The notes: a model not told the origin generated them from the sequence alone. Counted from the stretch's first letter, positions 8,994 to 18,973 are shown. The stretch is 64,000 nucleotides of DNA from Pseudomonas saudiphocaensis (GCF_000756775.1 NZ_CCSF01000001.1:248001-312000); one strand, 5' to 3'. Numbers and translations: made by a program.

Positions 8994-10275
8994 GGAAAAA
9001 CTCCAGCATGTGGTTCGCGTTGACCCGGTAATCGAGATTGCCGCAGTGCCCGCCTCGCGGGTACAGGGTCATGCGCTCGCCAAAGGTTCTGCGTAGAAAG
9101 CCCAGGTCGCCGGTACCCAGAATGAAGTCGTCGGCATTGTGCATGACGCCGATTTTGGGGCTGTCCCGCAGGTAGTCTTCGAGTGCGTAAAGGCTGACTT
9201 GCTGGATCAATTGCTGCAGGCCAGCGCCGTCCTGCCTGGCGCGCCACATGGGGATCAGCTGCTCGGTGAGGTAGCAGTCGAAATCGCACAATAGGGCGCG
9301 ACGGAAGAAAGGCTCCAGGCTGGTGCCTTCGTCAATGGGATAGCCGGGTGGAACGATCAGGCCACGGCGGTTGATCAGGTCGGAGGTAAAGGCGATGTCG
9401 GCCGAGGAAAAGCGGAACACCGAGCCAATCAACATCGCCATCTGCTCGTCGCTCAGGCGCAGCGCCGATTGCTGGAAGTCGAAAAGCATGGCCGCATCAA
9501 GATCGATCACACCCTGCTGGCGGTAATAGCGGGTGAGCTTTTCCAGGATGAGTTCGTAAAAGGTGGTGGTGCTGTCGATGCCCTCTACGCGGGTCTGTAC
9601 CAGCTTGTTCAGGTTGCTGATGGAGGTATAGAGATTCACCGGCGGGTTGATCAGCATCACGCGCTTGAAGTTGAAGCTCTGCCGCGTCTCGTCCAGTTGG
9701 CTGACAAAAGCGGCGTTGAGTGCGCCAAGGCTATAGCCGGTGAGGTGGAACTCGGTGACCGGCAGATCGTGCTGTTGTGCCCGGACCGCCTGCATGACCC
9801 GGTACAGATCCTGCGCGTCCTCGGGGCTGTAACCCGGCGTGGCGAAGCGCGAAGCGGCGGCGATGAAGTCGAAGCTGGTGGGCGATGACAGTTGCACCAC
9901 GTGATAGCCGGCGCCGTAGAATACGCGCTTTAGCGCTTCGGTCTTGCCGGCGGCATAACTCGCGCCCGTTCCGGAGATGATGAACATCAAGGGTGCGGCG
10001 CCGGGCTGGCGCGCCAGGCGATAGGTCAGCTTCTTAACCGCCCAGAAGTTGTCCGGCAGGGTGAACTCGCGTTCCGGGCGCAGGCGCAGGCTGTAGTCAG
10101 CCTGATCGATATCCTCGTTCGTCGGGGTGACGGCCCGCAGCTCCAGGGGAGTCGAAGCGATGGTCGCCTCGAAGGGATTGCTCAGCGGGTAGCCATACGC
10201 CTCGACGCTGATGTCCGCCGCATGGGCAGAGCTCATGACCAGCGCGAGCAGGGCGGACAACAACGGCAATCGCAT
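8986..10275 (-). CDS. Secreted alpha/beta hydrolase-fold protein, partner of the MlaA-like gene
   Basis: This protein of 429 residues has a clear signal peptide (RLPLLSALLALVMSSAHA) and an alpha/beta hydrolase core. The nucleophile elbow is GYSLGA, and a late GGHCGN segment could provide the catalytic histidine; an Asp in MHNADDFIL may complete the triad. The ATG at 10275 is preferred over one at 10317 because GGAGAA lies seven bases before it and the signal peptide starts there. The gene overlaps the MlaA-like gene, which suggests work on outer-membrane or periplasmic lipids (inference). The exact substrate is unknown. Confidence 0.75.
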   Translation of the reverse strand: MRLPLLSALLALVMSSAHAADISVEAYGYPLSNPFEATIASTPLELRAVTPTNEDIDQADYSLRLRPEREFTLPDNFWAVKKLTYRLARQPGAAPLMFIISGTGASYAAGKTEALKRVFYGAGYHVVQLSSPTSFDFIAAASRFATPGYSPEDAQDLYRVMQAVRAQQHDLPVTEFHLTGYSLGALNAAFVSQLDETRQSFNFKRVMLINPPVNLYTSISNLNKLVQTRVEGIDSTTTFYELILEKLTRYYRQQGVIDLDAAMLFDFQQSALRLSDEQMAMLIGSVFRFSSADIAFTSDLINRRGLIVPPGYPIDEGTSLEPFFRRALLCDFDCYLTEQLIPMWRARQDGAGLQQLIQQVSLYALEDYLRDSPKIGVMHNADDFILGTGDLGFLRRTFGERMTLYPRGGHCGNLDYRVNANHMLEFFRG

Positions 10276-10403
10276 CGGGTACTTCTCCATTGACGGGGTG
10301 AGTGTCTGAGCCGGCATTCACGCTCCGCTTCGGACTCCTTGTACCACTCATTGACCGCGGCGAAACCGTCTGGTTGCGCTGGCATGTGCCTGCTGTGAGA
10401 GCG

Positions 10404-10628
10404 TCAGGCCTGGTGATGCAGCCAGGCGTGAGGCGGAATCACCTCCGAAAAGGTTTGGCGCTTATCCAGGCGCTGCCAGATCTTCTCATGGAAGTAGAAG
10501 CCGATCGAATTGCACAGGGGTTCGACTGCAGCTACCAGGCCTCCGATGGCGAGGCTTCCAGTCAAGGCATAGGTGACCGAGAAGGCGATACAGAAGTGCA
10601 TCAGGGTAAAAGTGATGGTCTTGGTCAT
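10404..10628 (-). CDS. DUF2061 small membrane protein
   Basis: This protein of 74 residues is made almost entirely of two hydrophobic segments (about residues 3-22 and 24-45), with a C-terminal amphipathic tail (FYFHEKIWQRLD). The pattern TLMHFCIAFSVTYALTGS fits DUF2061, an inner-membrane family of unknown function. An open frame continues upstream to 10700, but the ATG at 10628 begins the conserved part. Confidence 0.75.
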   Translation of the reverse strand: MTKTITFTLMHFCIAFSVTYALTGSLAIGGLVAAVEPLCNSIGFYFHEKIWQRLDKRQTFSEVIPPHAWLHHQA

Positions 10629-10891
10629 GGCTGCTGCTTCCAGGAGGTAGAGCGGACGAAATGGCGCTTGTGAAACGCATTCTGAGCCATCCCTAGTCAA
10701 GGAAAAAATGAGAGAAGCCGATCAGCGGTATAGCCATGCTCTATTGCGCGACGATATGTCACGGATGCGTCTAGGACGCGGGTTTGGGCGGAATAAAAAC
10801 AAGACTATAGTCGAGTAGCGCTCATCTGAGGCGGCCCTAAAGTAGCGCCCCCGCCCTCATTTGCGGGCGAGGAACGTGCGGAGAAAACACA

Positions 10892-11206
10892 ATGAACAAT
10901 GAAACCCTGTACCAGCAAATCTATGACAATCCGCGGTTCCAGGAGCTGGTTGCAAAGCGCGGTCGCTTTGCCTGGCTGCTGTCGAGCCTGATGCTTGGCG
11001 CTTATCTGGCCTTCATCCTGACCATCGCATTTGAGCCTGAAATCCTGGGCATTCCGCTTGCCGCAGGCAGTGTCACTACCTGGGGAATTCCGCTGGGTGT
11101 CGGTGTGATCTTTATGGCCATCGTGCTGACCGGTATTTACGTACAGCGTGCCAATGGCGAATTCGATCGTCTTAACCAGGAAATTCTTGACGAGGCCCAG
11201 AAGTGA
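10892..11206 (+). CDS. DUF485 membrane protein upstream of actP
   Basis: This is a protein of 104 residues with two membrane segments (about 28-50 and 64-88), of the DUF485 (YjcH) family that is almost always encoded directly before the acetate permease ActP. The ATG follows a GGAG site by eight bases. The stop codon overlaps the actP start (TGATG), so the two are translationally coupled. It is thought to be an accessory or small subunit of the permease, but its role is not established. Confidence 0.9.
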   Translation: MNNETLYQQIYDNPRFQELVAKRGRFAWLLSSLMLGAYLAFILTIAFEPEILGIPLAAGSVTTWGIPLGVGVIFMAIVLTGIYVQRANGEFDRLNQEILDEAQK

Positions 11207-12864
11207 TGAAATCTCGTTTCCTGATCGGTGCTGCCTTGCTGGCAGCCTCACCGTTGCTGCTGGCCGGCGAAGCCCTGACAGGCGAAGTCCAGAAGCAGGC
11301 GACCAACTGGACTGCCATTGCCATGTTCGTGGTCTTCATCGCCTTCACGATGGGGATCACCAAGTGGGCGGCCAAGCGAAACACCTCCACCGCAGACTAT
11401 TACACAGCCGGCGGCAGCATTACCGGCTTCCAGAACGGCTTGGCGATTGCTGGTGACTACATGTCCGCAGCGTCCTTCCTGGGTATTTCCGCACTGGTGT
11501 TCACCAGTGGTTACGACGGTCTGATCTACTCCATCGGCTTCCTGGTTGGCTGGCCGCTGATCCTGTTTCTGATGGCCGAGCGCCTGCGTAACCTGGGCAA
11601 GTTCAACTTCTCGGACGTGGCTTCCTATCGCCTCGGCCAATCCCAGATCCGCATCCTGTCGGCATTCGGTTCGCTGACCGTGGTGGCTTTTTACCTGATC
11701 GCCCAGATGGTCGGTGCCGGCAAGCTGATTCAGCTGCTGTTCGGCCTGGACTACATGGTCGCGGTGATTCTGGTTGGTGTTCTGATGGTCATGTACGTGC
11801 TGTTTGGCGGCATGCTGGCCACCACCTGGGTGCAGATCATCAAGGCCGTGCTGCTGCTGTCCGGTGCCAGCTTCATGGCGCTGATGGTGATGAAGAGCGT
11901 GAACTTCGACTTCGGTGCATTGTTCTCCGAAGCGGTGAAGATTCATGAGAAGGGCGAGGCGATCATGAGCCCTGGCGGCCTGGTGACCGATCCGATCTCG
12001 GCGATTTCCCTGGGTCTGGCACTGATGTTTGGTACCGCTGGTCTGCCGCATATTCTGATGCGCTTCTTCACCGTTTCCGACGCCAAGGAAGCGCGCAAGA
12101 GCGTGTTCTATGCCACAGGCTTCATCGGCTACTTCTACATCCTGACCTTTATCATCGGCTTCGGCGCGATCCTGCTGGTCAGCACCAACCCCGAGTACAA
12201 GGACGCGGCTGGCGCCATCATCGGCGGCACCAACATGGTAGCGGTGCATCTGGCCGAAGCGGTCGGCGGCAACCTGTTCCTGGGCTTCATTTCGGCAGTC
12301 GCCTTCGCCACTATCCTGGCGGTAGTTGCCGGCCTGACGCTGGCTGGCGCTTCGGCGGTATCCCATGACCTGTACGCCTGCGTGATCAAGAAGGGCAAGG
12401 CCAAGGAAGCCGACGAGATGCGCGTGACCAAGATCACCACGCTCTCGCTGGGTGTGATCGCGATCCTGCTGGGCATCGCCTTCGAGAAGCAGAACATTGC
12501 CTTCATGGTGGGCCTGGCCTTCTCCATCGCCGCCAGCTGTAACTTCCCGGTGCTGTTCCTTTCCATGTACTGGAAGGACCTGACTACCCGCGGAGCGCTG
12601 TTTGGTGGTGCCATCGGCCTGTTCACCGCGCTAGTTCTGACCATTCTCAGCCCGACAGTATGGGTGCAGGTACTGGGTAACGCCGAGGCGATCTTCCCGT
12701 ACTCCTACCCGGCGCTGTTCTCGGTTAGCGCTGCCTTCGTTAGCATCTGGTTCTTCTCGATCACCGACAAGAGCCGTCGTGCAGGCGACGAGCGTGCGCG
12801 GTTCTTCCCGCAGTTCGTTCGCTCGCAGACCGGGCTGGGTGCCACTGGCGCCGTAGCTCACTGA
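11206..12864 (+). CDS. actP: Cation/acetate symporter ActP
   Basis: This is a sodium:solute symporter family protein (552 residues, 13 or so membrane helices) that imports acetate and other short monocarboxylates. A cleavable-looking N-terminus ([17 protein letters not shown]) precedes the first core helix, as in E. coli ActP, and the SSS signature region around [17 protein letters not shown] is present. A GTG at 11203 is in frame, but ATG 11206 directly overlaps the DUF485 stop codon. A strong terminator follows 20 bases after the gene. It would work with acsA, found 38 kb away in this window. Confidence 0.93.
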   Translation: MKSRFLIGAALLAASPLLLAGEALTGEVQKQATNWTAIAMFVVFIAFTMGITKWAAKRNTSTADYYTAGGSITGFQNGLAIAGDYMSAASFLGISALVFTSGYDGLIYSIGFLVGWPLILFLMAERLRNLGKFNFSDVASYRLGQSQIRILSAFGSLTVVAFYLIAQMVGAGKLIQLLFGLDYMVAVILVGVLMVMYVLFGGMLATTWVQIIKAVLLLSGASFMALMVMKSVNFDFGALFSEAVKIHEKGEAIMSPGGLVTDPISAISLGLALMFGTAGLPHILMRFFTVSDAKEARKSVFYATGFIGYFYILTFIIGFGAILLVSTNPEYKDAAGAIIGGTNMVAVHLAEAVGGNLFLGFISAVAFATILAVVAGLTLAGASAVSHDLYACVIKKGKAKEADEMRVTKITTLSLGVIAILLGIAFEKQNIAFMVGLAFSIAASCNFPVLFLSMYWKDLTTRGALFGGAIGLFTALVLTILSPTVWVQVLGNAEAIFPYSYPALFSVSAAFVSIWFFSITDKSRRAGDERARFFPQFVRSQTGLGATGAVAH

Positions 12865-12884
12865 TCGAGGCATTCGGTTGGGAT

Positions 12885-12914
12885 AAAAAGGGCAGCTTTC
12901 GAGCTGCCCTTTTT
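12885..12914 (+). terminator. Rho-independent terminator after actP
   Basis: An 8-bp GC-rich stem GGGCAGCT/AGCTGCCC (12890-12897 and 12902-12909) with a stable TTCG loop is flanked by A5 and T5, making it bidirectional in form. It ends the DUF485-actP operon. Confidence 0.95.
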
Positions 12915-13025
12915 GCGTTAAGCGGCGGTGTAAAGCCCTCGTCATTCAGTACTTGAATGAAGGTCAGGGCCAGCTATGGCTTTGGCTAGACTCGCTGCGA
13001 CCCAACGAACGAAAGGCGGCGGACG

Positions 13026-13835
13026 ATGCAAAATCGGATGATGATTACAGGTGCCGGCTCTGGCCTTGGGCGCGAAATGGCCTTGCGCTGGGCGCAGGAA
13101 GGCTGGCGGCTGGCGCTTTCGGACGTCAATGAAGCCGGTCTGGCGGAGACTCTGGAGATGGTTCGCGCAGCGGGGGGCGACGGTTTCACCCAGCGCTGCG
13201 ATGTACGCGACTACAGCCAGCTGACGGCATTGGCGCAGGCCTGCGGGGCCAAGCTGGGTGGCATCGATGTGCTGGTGAACAATGCTGGCGTCGCCTCGGG
13301 CGGTTTCTTCGAGGAGCTCTCGCTGGAGGATTGGGACTGGCAGATCGCGATCAACCTGATGGGTGTGGTCAAGGGCTGCAAGGCTTTTCTCCCTCTGATC
13401 CGGGAAAGCCGGGGCACTGTCATCAATATTGCCTCCATGGCGGCGCTTATGCAGGCGCCGGGCATGAGCAATTACAACGTGGCCAAGGCAGGCGTGGTGG
13501 CGCTGTCGGAAAGCCTGCAGGCGGAACTCAAGCCGCAGGGCGTGAACGTCCATGTGGTCTGCCCGTCGTTCTTCCAGACCAACCTTATGGATTCGTTCCG
13601 CGGCCCGACGCCCAGCATGAAGGCCCAGGTCAGCAAGTTGCTTGAAGCCTCACCGATTACCGCCACAGAGATTGCCGACTACATCTATCGGCAGGTTGCC
13701 GAAGGCGTGTTCATGATCCTGCCCCACGAGCAGGGGCGCATGGCCTGGGAAGCCAAGCAGCGTGATCCTCAAGTGATCTATGACGAGATGGCCGCGATGA
13801 CGGTGAAGATGCTCAGCAAGAAGAAACCTGACTGA
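13026..13835 (+). CDS. Short-chain dehydrogenase/reductase (SDR), substrate unknown
   Basis: This is a classical SDR of 269 residues. The cofactor site TGAGSGLG is at residues 8-15 and NNAG follows near residue 85. The catalytic serine lies in INIASMAAL and the Tyr-Lys pair in YNVAKAG. The C-terminal region after residue 200 is longer than the core fold and ends with a lysine-rich tail. No neighbour suggests a substrate; the next gene is an MFS permease 82 bases downstream in the same direction. Confidence 0.85.
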   Translation: MQNRMMITGAGSGLGREMALRWAQEGWRLALSDVNEAGLAETLEMVRAAGGDGFTQRCDVRDYSQLTALAQACGAKLGGIDVLVNNAGVASGGFFEELSLEDWDWQIAINLMGVVKGCKAFLPLIRESRGTVINIASMAALMQAPGMSNYNVAKAGVVALSESLQAELKPQGVNVHVVCPSFFQTNLMDSFRGPTPSMKAQVSKLLEASPITATEIADYIYRQVAEGVFMILPHEQGRMAWEAKQRDPQVIYDEMAAMTVKMLSKKKPD

Positions 13836-13917
13836 GAAGTCTGAAAAGCTTGCCGGAAGACTGGAGGCGGGGGTAGGGTGGCCGACCCGCTTTTCGGCTC
13901 CGCTTTCAGGATTCGCT

Positions 13918-15081
13918 GTGAATAACCCATCCCGCTGGCTGCTCATGCTGGCTCTGGTGCTAGCCGCCATCAACTTGCGTCCCGGTATCACTTCCTTTGC
14001 GCCGCTGATCGAGCGTATTGCCGAGGCGCTTGACCTCAGTCGCGGCCTGGTCAGCCTTACCACGGCCCTGCCGGTGCTGCTGATGGGCCTGCTGGCGCCG
14101 TCGGCGCCTCGCCTTGCGGTGCGTTTCGGGCTGGAGCGGACCATTGCCAGTTGCCTGGGTTTGATCGCCGCGGCCTTGGCGCTGCGGGTTCTGGGCGACA
14201 ACCCGGTGCTGCTGATCGCCACGGCAGCCATGGTCGGCGCCGGCATCGCCGTGGCCGGACCGCTGCTGTCGGGCTTCATAAAACGCTATTTCCTCGACCG
14301 CATTGGCAAGACTGCCGCCTTCTATTCCCTGAGCATGGCCATCGGCGGCACCATCGGCGTGGTACTCACCGCACCGGCGGTGCAATGGCTTGGCGGACGC
14401 TGGAGCTGGGCGCTGGCGCTTTGGGCGATCCCCGCGGTGCTGGCTTTGTTGATCTGGCTGCGCTTGCCGAATCAGCCGGAAGCACCAAGCGAAAGTGCTG
14501 CCGGGCTGCCCTGGAATCAGCCCAGGGCCTGGCTTGTAAGCGCCTATTTTGCATTGCAGGCCGGGCTGTTCTACGCGTTGACGACCTGGCTGGTAGCACG
14601 CTATCACGAGGCCGGCTTCAGCCTGACGCAGGGCAACGCTTTCTTCAGCGGCTTTATGCTGATCGGCTTGCCAAGTGCCTTTGCGCTGCCGTGGGTGGCG
14701 CAGCGTTTTGGCAACCGGCACCAGTTGATGGTCGTCTGCGGGCTGGTCGCCACCACCTCGCTGTTGTTGATCGCCTGGGCGCCGCAGGTTCAGCCGCTGC
14801 TGGTTTGCATGCTGCTGGGGATCGCCCTGAACGGGACGTTTTCGCTGGCGATGCTGCTACCCATGTATGAAGCCGGCTCACCGCTGGCGGTCAGTCGCCT
14901 GACGGCGATGATGCTCTGTACCGGCTATTGCCTGGCGTGTTTCTCGCCGGTACTGGTCGGCCTGGGCCGTGATCTGGCCGGTGACTATCGGGTGCCGTTC
15001 CTGGTGCTGGCAGGGATGTCGGCGACCATGTCGGTGCTGGCGTTGGGGCTGGCACCGCCGCGACGTGCGCCGGCTGGCTAA
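13918..15081 (+). CDS. MFS transporter of the CynX/NimT type
   Basis: This is a permease of 387 residues with twelve predicted helices. The N-terminal block LAAINLRPGITSFAPL is typical of the CynX (cyanate) / NimT (2-nitroimidazole) family. The start is GTG at 13918, with an AGGA site upstream. The substrate is unknown. It may be co-transcribed with the SDR gene before it. Confidence 0.85.
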   Translation: MNNPSRWLLMLALVLAAINLRPGITSFAPLIERIAEALDLSRGLVSLTTALPVLLMGLLAPSAPRLAVRFGLERTIASCLGLIAAALALRVLGDNPVLLIATAAMVGAGIAVAGPLLSGFIKRYFLDRIGKTAAFYSLSMAIGGTIGVVLTAPAVQWLGGRWSWALALWAIPAVLALLIWLRLPNQPEAPSESAAGLPWNQPRAWLVSAYFALQAGLFYALTTWLVARYHEAGFSLTQGNAFFSGFMLIGLPSAFALPWVAQRFGNRHQLMVVCGLVATTSLLLIAWAPQVQPLLVCMLLGIALNGTFSLAMLLPMYEAGSPLAVSRLTAMMLCTGYCLACFSPVLVGLGRDLAGDYRVPFLVLAGMSATMSVLALGLAPPRRAPAG

Positions 15082-15162
15082 ACAGGGCAACTGTGGCCTG
15101 GATCACTCTGTGAACCGTGAGGCCCGGCGTCAGCGATTTCGGAACTGGAACGGCGGCACGAA

Positions 15163-15624
15163 TTGGTTGAACATGTCGCGCTTTCCCTCTGGAGTGAGCC
15201 TGTGGAGCCAGAATCCATCGTCTACGGCAGCATCCGCGACTGGCCTTCGGCTGACGTCGAGCAGTGCCGCGTGCGTCGTGCCGTCAACCGCCGTGCGCTG
15301 GATAATCTGCCGCAAGGGGAGGGCTGGCCCTTTATCGGCCGGGAGATGTTTTCCTGGTGTCAGGACGAAGGGGTGTATCAGACCCAGGTGATTCACTTCG
15401 GCGCCAGCTATCGGGCCGTGGAGTACGAATGGGCCTTGTGGGTGCGCAACTTCGAAGCACTGCTCAATGAGCTCTACTGGACCAGCGCAGTGGTGCATCT
15501 GGAGACTGAACTCAACGGTACCCACACCTTCCGCTGGGAAACCGAAAGCGGCTCGCACAGCCCGCATCAGCGCGACTTGCGCATGCGCTGCGCCTGGGAA
15601 CGGGATGGTGGTGTGCTGGGCTGA
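15163..15624 (+). CDS. Conserved-looking hypothetical protein, start uncertain
   Basis: I do not recognise this family. The frame is open from 15121 and has no ATG near its 5' end; the first usual start is TTG at 15163, giving 153 residues, while CTG 15145 or a rarer start would lengthen it. The protein is soluble, acidic and rich in Trp, Glu and Arg (for example GYxxREMFSWCQDEG-like and WETESGSHSPHQRDLRMRC segments). It lies 81 bases after the MFS gene, and a REP doublet follows. Confidence 0.6.
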   Translation: MVEHVALSLWSEPVEPESIVYGSIRDWPSADVEQCRVRRAVNRRALDNLPQGEGWPFIGREMFSWCQDEGVYQTQVIHFGASYRAVEYEWALWVRNFEALLNELYWTSAVVHLETELNGTHTFRWETESGSHSPHQRDLRMRCAWERDGGVLG

Positions 15625-15643
15625 GCGATCCTTGAACTTGCAG

Positions 15644-15692
15644 GGTCGAATTTATTCGACCGGAATCATCCCAAGGCCGAATAAATTCGGCC
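15644..15692. repeat. REP-like doublet
   Basis: Two small hairpins lie in opposite orientation: GGTCGAATTTATTCGACC (15644-15661) and GGCCGAATAAATTCGGCC (15675-15692), separated by 13 bases. The second is the reverse complement type of the first (TTTATT versus AATAAA core), as in a REP doublet. It sits between convergent genes. Confidence 0.8.
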
Positions 15693-15716
15693 CTACGTTG
15701 CGGCCTGAACTCTCGT

Positions 15717-15947
15717 TCAATCTTCCAGCCACTCCTTGGGTACATCGCGCTTGAGCGCCAGCTGGCATTGCTGGTGCTCCACATCGAAGACGATCACCGC
15801 AGTGCCCTTTTTCAGCGCTCGACGCACCCGCTCGACCCGTGTTTGCAGCGGGGTTTCGTCACCATTGTCGGTGCCGTCGCGGGTGACGAAATCCTCGATC
15901 AGGCGGGTCAGGGTATCGGGTTCAAGCTGGTCGTAAGGGATAAGCAT
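15717..15947 (-). CDS. yheU: YheU-family (UPF0270) protein
   Basis: This small cytosolic protein of 76 residues starts MLIPYDQLEPDTLTRLIEDF and has the FVTRDGTDNGDETPLQ segment, matching E. coli YheU in start, spacing and length. The function is unknown. It is transcribed in the same direction as the upstream M42 peptidase gene, 48 bases after it, so it may be the last gene of that operon. Confidence 0.9.
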   Translation of the reverse strand: MLIPYDQLEPDTLTRLIEDFVTRDGTDNGDETPLQTRVERVRRALKKGTAVIVFDVEHQQCQLALKRDVPKEWLED

Positions 15948-15995
15948 GATTTTTCATGTGGCTGATTACGGCGCGTAAGCATACAGGCAGAGCCT

Positions 15996-17198
15996 TTAAT
16001 CGTCTTTTCCGCCCTCTGCCGGCCGTTCAAGAATCGTGTCCACCGGCGGCACCCGGGTGTCGTTCTCCATCTGCGTATCGTGTTCCAGCTGATGACTGAA
16101 GCTTTCCAGCGAGTCCTGGCAGGCATGGGCGTCGCTGGGGAAAACCGGCGGGCTCAGCAGGTAGGCGCTGATCAGCCGGCTCAGGGCCACCAGGCTATCG
16201 ATATGGGTGCGCTCGTAACCGTGGGTCGCGTCGCAGCCAAACGCCAGCAGCGCCGTGCGAATGTCGTGGCCGGCGGCAATCGCCGACTGCGCATCGCTGT
16301 GGTAGTAGCGAAACAGGTCGCGGCGCACCTGGATATCGTTTCCGGTCGCCAGCTTCAGCAGATGGCGCGAGAGGTGGTAGTCGTAGGGGCCGCCGGAGTC
16401 CTGCATGGCGACGGTGACGGCATGTTCGCTGGAAGCCTGTCCCTTGGCCGCCGGGGCGATGTCGATGCCGACGAATTCGCTGACGTCCCAAGGCAGCGCA
16501 CCTGCGGCACCTGAGCCGGTTTCCTCGGTAATGGTGAACAGTGGGTGGCAGTCGATGGGCAGCTCCTGACCGCTCTCGACCACCGCTTTCAGTGCCGTCA
16601 GCAGGGCGGCCACGCCGGCCTTGTCGTCCAGGTGGCGGGCACTGATATAGCCACTGTCGGTGAATTCCGGCATCGGATCGAAGGCAACGAAATCACCGAC
16701 GTTGACGCCCAGAGCCAGGGTTTCCTCGCGACTGGAGGTCCGCGCATCCAGGCGCAGTTCGACGTGGTCCCAGCTGATGGGCATGGCGTCGACCTCGGTA
16801 TTGAAGGCGTGCCCGGAGGCGAGGAGAGGTAGTACGCTACCGCGAATCACGCCCTCGTCGGTGAACACGCTGACGCGACTGCCTTCGGCGAAGCGGCTCG
16901 ACCAGCAACCCACCGGCGCAAGGCTCAGACGTCCACTTTCACGTATCTCGCGCACGCTGCCGCCAATGGTATCCAGATGCGCGGCGATGGCGCGGTCAGG
17001 GCTGTCCTGGCGCCCTTTGAGCGTGGCGCGAATGGTGCCGCGCCGGGTCAGCTCGAAGGGGATGCCCAGTTCCTTGAGGCGCTCGGCGACGTAGCGCACG
17101 ATAGTGTCGGTAAAGCCGGTGGGGCTGGGGATGGCGAGGGTTTCCAGCAGCACGCGCTGCAGGTAATTGAGATCTGGCTCGGGAATGCGGTTGGTCAC
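15996..17198 (-). CDS. M42-family peptidase of the NAGGN osmoprotectant system
   Basis: This is a zinc aminopeptidase-like protein of 400 residues, found as the third member of the asparagine synthetase-like / GNAT-ATP-grasp / M42 trio. Metal-binding motifs are present: AAHLDTIGG (His82-Asp84 region), RHLDDKAGVAAL, TITEETGSGAAG and VGIDIAP, with a late THGYERTH. Family knowledge places it with synthesis or turnover of N-acetylglutaminylglutamine amide; its exact step is unknown. It begins 17 bases after ngg ends, in the same operon. The C-terminal 30 residues are polar and probably disordered. Confidence 0.9.
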   Translation of the reverse strand: MTNRIPEPDLNYLQRVLLETLAIPSPTGFTDTIVRYVAERLKELGIPFELTRRGTIRATLKGRQDSPDRAIAAHLDTIGGSVREIRESGRLSLAPVGCWSSRFAEGSRVSVFTDEGVIRGSVLPLLASGHAFNTEVDAMPISWDHVELRLDARTSSREETLALGVNVGDFVAFDPMPEFTDSGYISARHLDDKAGVAALLTALKAVVESGQELPIDCHPLFTITEETGSGAAGALPWDVSEFVGIDIAPAAKGQASSEHAVTVAMQDSGGPYDYHLSRHLLKLATGNDIQVRRDLFRYYHSDAQSAIAAGHDIRTALLAFGCDATHGYERTHIDSLVALSRLISAYLLSPPVFPSDAHACQDSLESFSHQLEHDTQMENDTRVPPVDTILERPAEGGKDD

Positions 17199-17215
17199 TG
17201 GTACTCCTGCTCAGA

Positions 17216-18973
17216 TTATTGGGGATGGACCAGATTGGCGCTGTGGCTCAGCGGGAACAGCAGGTCAATGAAGCGTTCGGCGGTGGGTTGTGGATGATGG
17301 TTGGCCAGGCCCACGCGCTCGTTGGCTTCGATGAACACGTAGTCCGGCTGATCCGCCGCGGTGACTAGCAGGTCCAGCCCGACCACGGGAATATCCAGCG
17401 CCCGCGCAGCCTGAACAGCGGCTTCAACCAGCACGGGGTGCAACTGCTCGGTGACGTCTTCCAAGGTGCCGCCCGTGTGCAGGTTGGCGGTGCGGCGCAC
17501 GGTCAGATGCTGGCCGCAGGGCAGGACGCTGTCGTAGTCGAAGCCGGCTTCCTGCAGACAGCGCAGGGTTTCGTCGTCCATGGGGATGCAGCTTTCACCA
17601 CTGGTGGCCGCCTGGCGCCGGCGACTCTGGGCTTCGATCAGCTTGCCTATGCAGTGGGTACCGTCACCGACGACTTCGGCCGGGCGGCGAATGGCGGCGG
17701 CGACCACTTCATAGCCGATGACCACGATGCGCAGGTCCAGCCCCGGATGGAAGCTTTCCAGCAGCACGCGCTGGTCGAATTGGCGGGCGCGGGCGATGGC
17801 GTCCTCGACGTCCTCGGGGGTGCGCAGGTCCACCGAGACTCCGTTGCCCTGTTCGCCATCGACGGGCTTGACCACCAGGCTGCCGTGCTCGTGCAGGAAG
17901 GCGGCGTTGTCTTCGGCGGAACCCGCCAGACGGTGGGCGGGCAGATTGAGGCCCGCGCGGGCAAGCGTGCGATGGGTCAGGCACTTGTCCTGGCACAGCG
18001 TCATGCTCACGGCGGAGGTCAGGTCCGACAGCGATTCCCGGCAACGCACGCGCCGACCGCCCTGGGTCAGGGTGAACAGCCCGGCTTCGGCATCGTCGAT
18101 ACTGACTTCGATACCGCGTCGGCGTGCTTCGTCGACGATGATCCGCGCGTAGGGATTGAGCGTGGCTTCGGGAGCCGGGCCAAGGAACAGTGGCTGGTTG
18201 AAGCTGTTCTTGCGCTTGACGGTGAAGGTCTGCAGGTCACGGAAACCAAGCTTTGCGTAGAGCGCCTTGGCTTGGTGATTATCGTGTAGCACCGAGAGGT
18301 CGAGGTAGGCCAGACCACGGCCCATGCATTGTTCTATCAGGTGTCGCACCAACGCCTCGCCGACGCCTGGGCGTGTGCAGCTTGGGGCTACCGCCAAGCA
18401 CCAGAGGCTGGAGCCGTTTTCCGGATCGTTGAAGGCCTTTTGGTGATTGATGCCCATGACGCTGCCGATCACCTGGCCGCCGTCTTCATCCTCGGCCAGC
18501 CAGTAGACCGGCCCGCCTTCCTCGCGTGGGGTACAGCGCTCGGGATCGACCGGCAGCATGCCGCGGGACTGATAAAGGCAGTTGATGGCCTTCCAGTCCG
18601 CTTCGCTTTGCACCCTGCGGATGCTGAAGCCGCGAAAGCTTCGACGCGCAGGGCGGTAGTCGCTAAACCAGATACGCAGGGTGTCGGAGGGATCGAGGAA
18701 TAGCTGCTGTGGCGCATGGGCAAGGACTTGATGGGGTGCGGCGACATACAGCGCAATATCCCGCTCGCCGGCCTGCTCGGCCAGCAGATCCTCCGCCAGT
18801 TCCGCCGGCTCGGCATAGGTATGCCCCAGCAGGATGCGGCCCCAGCCGCAATGCAGGGTAACCGGGCCTTGGCGTTCGCTTTGGCCATCTCCAGCCAAAC
18901 GCGCCTGTAGCCTCTCGTAAGTCGGGGCCTGCCCGCGCAACAATCGCTGTCCGTATGCTTGAGACTTCTGCAT
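17216..18973 (-). CDS. ngg: N-acetylglutaminylglutamine synthetase (GNAT + ATP-grasp)
   Basis: This two-domain enzyme of 585 residues makes the dipeptide N-acetylglutaminylglutamine from two glutamines and acetyl-CoA. A GNAT domain spans about residues 115-250, with the acetyl-CoA loop around LAVAPSCTRPGVGEALV. An ATP-grasp ligase follows (about 325-575), with VVKPVDGEQGNGVSV as the nucleotide-binding strand and EANERVGLANH near the end. The ATG at 18973 follows GGGAAG; the longer frame from 19063 overlaps asnO and is not favoured. It lies 41 bases after the amidotransferase gene and 17 before the peptidase gene. Confidence 0.92.
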   Translation of the reverse strand: MQKSQAYGQRLLRGQAPTYERLQARLAGDGQSERQGPVTLHCGWGRILLGHTYAEPAELAEDLLAEQAGERDIALYVAAPHQVLAHAPQQLFLDPSDTLRIWFSDYRPARRSFRGFSIRRVQSEADWKAINCLYQSRGMLPVDPERCTPREEGGPVYWLAEDEDGGQVIGSVMGINHQKAFNDPENGSSLWCLAVAPSCTRPGVGEALVRHLIEQCMGRGLAYLDLSVLHDNHQAKALYAKLGFRDLQTFTVKRKNSFNQPLFLGPAPEATLNPYARIIVDEARRRGIEVSIDDAEAGLFTLTQGGRRVRCRESLSDLTSAVSMTLCQDKCLTHRTLARAGLNLPAHRLAGSAEDNAAFLHEHGSLVVKPVDGEQGNGVSVDLRTPEDVEDAIARARQFDQRVLLESFHPGLDLRIVVIGYEVVAAAIRRPAEVVGDGTHCIGKLIEAQSRRRQAATSGESCIPMDDETLRCLQEAGFDYDSVLPCGQHLTVRRTANLHTGGTLEDVTEQLHPVLVEAAVQAARALDIPVVGLDLLVTAADQPDYVFIEANERVGLANHHPQPTAERFIDLLFPLSHSANLVHPQ

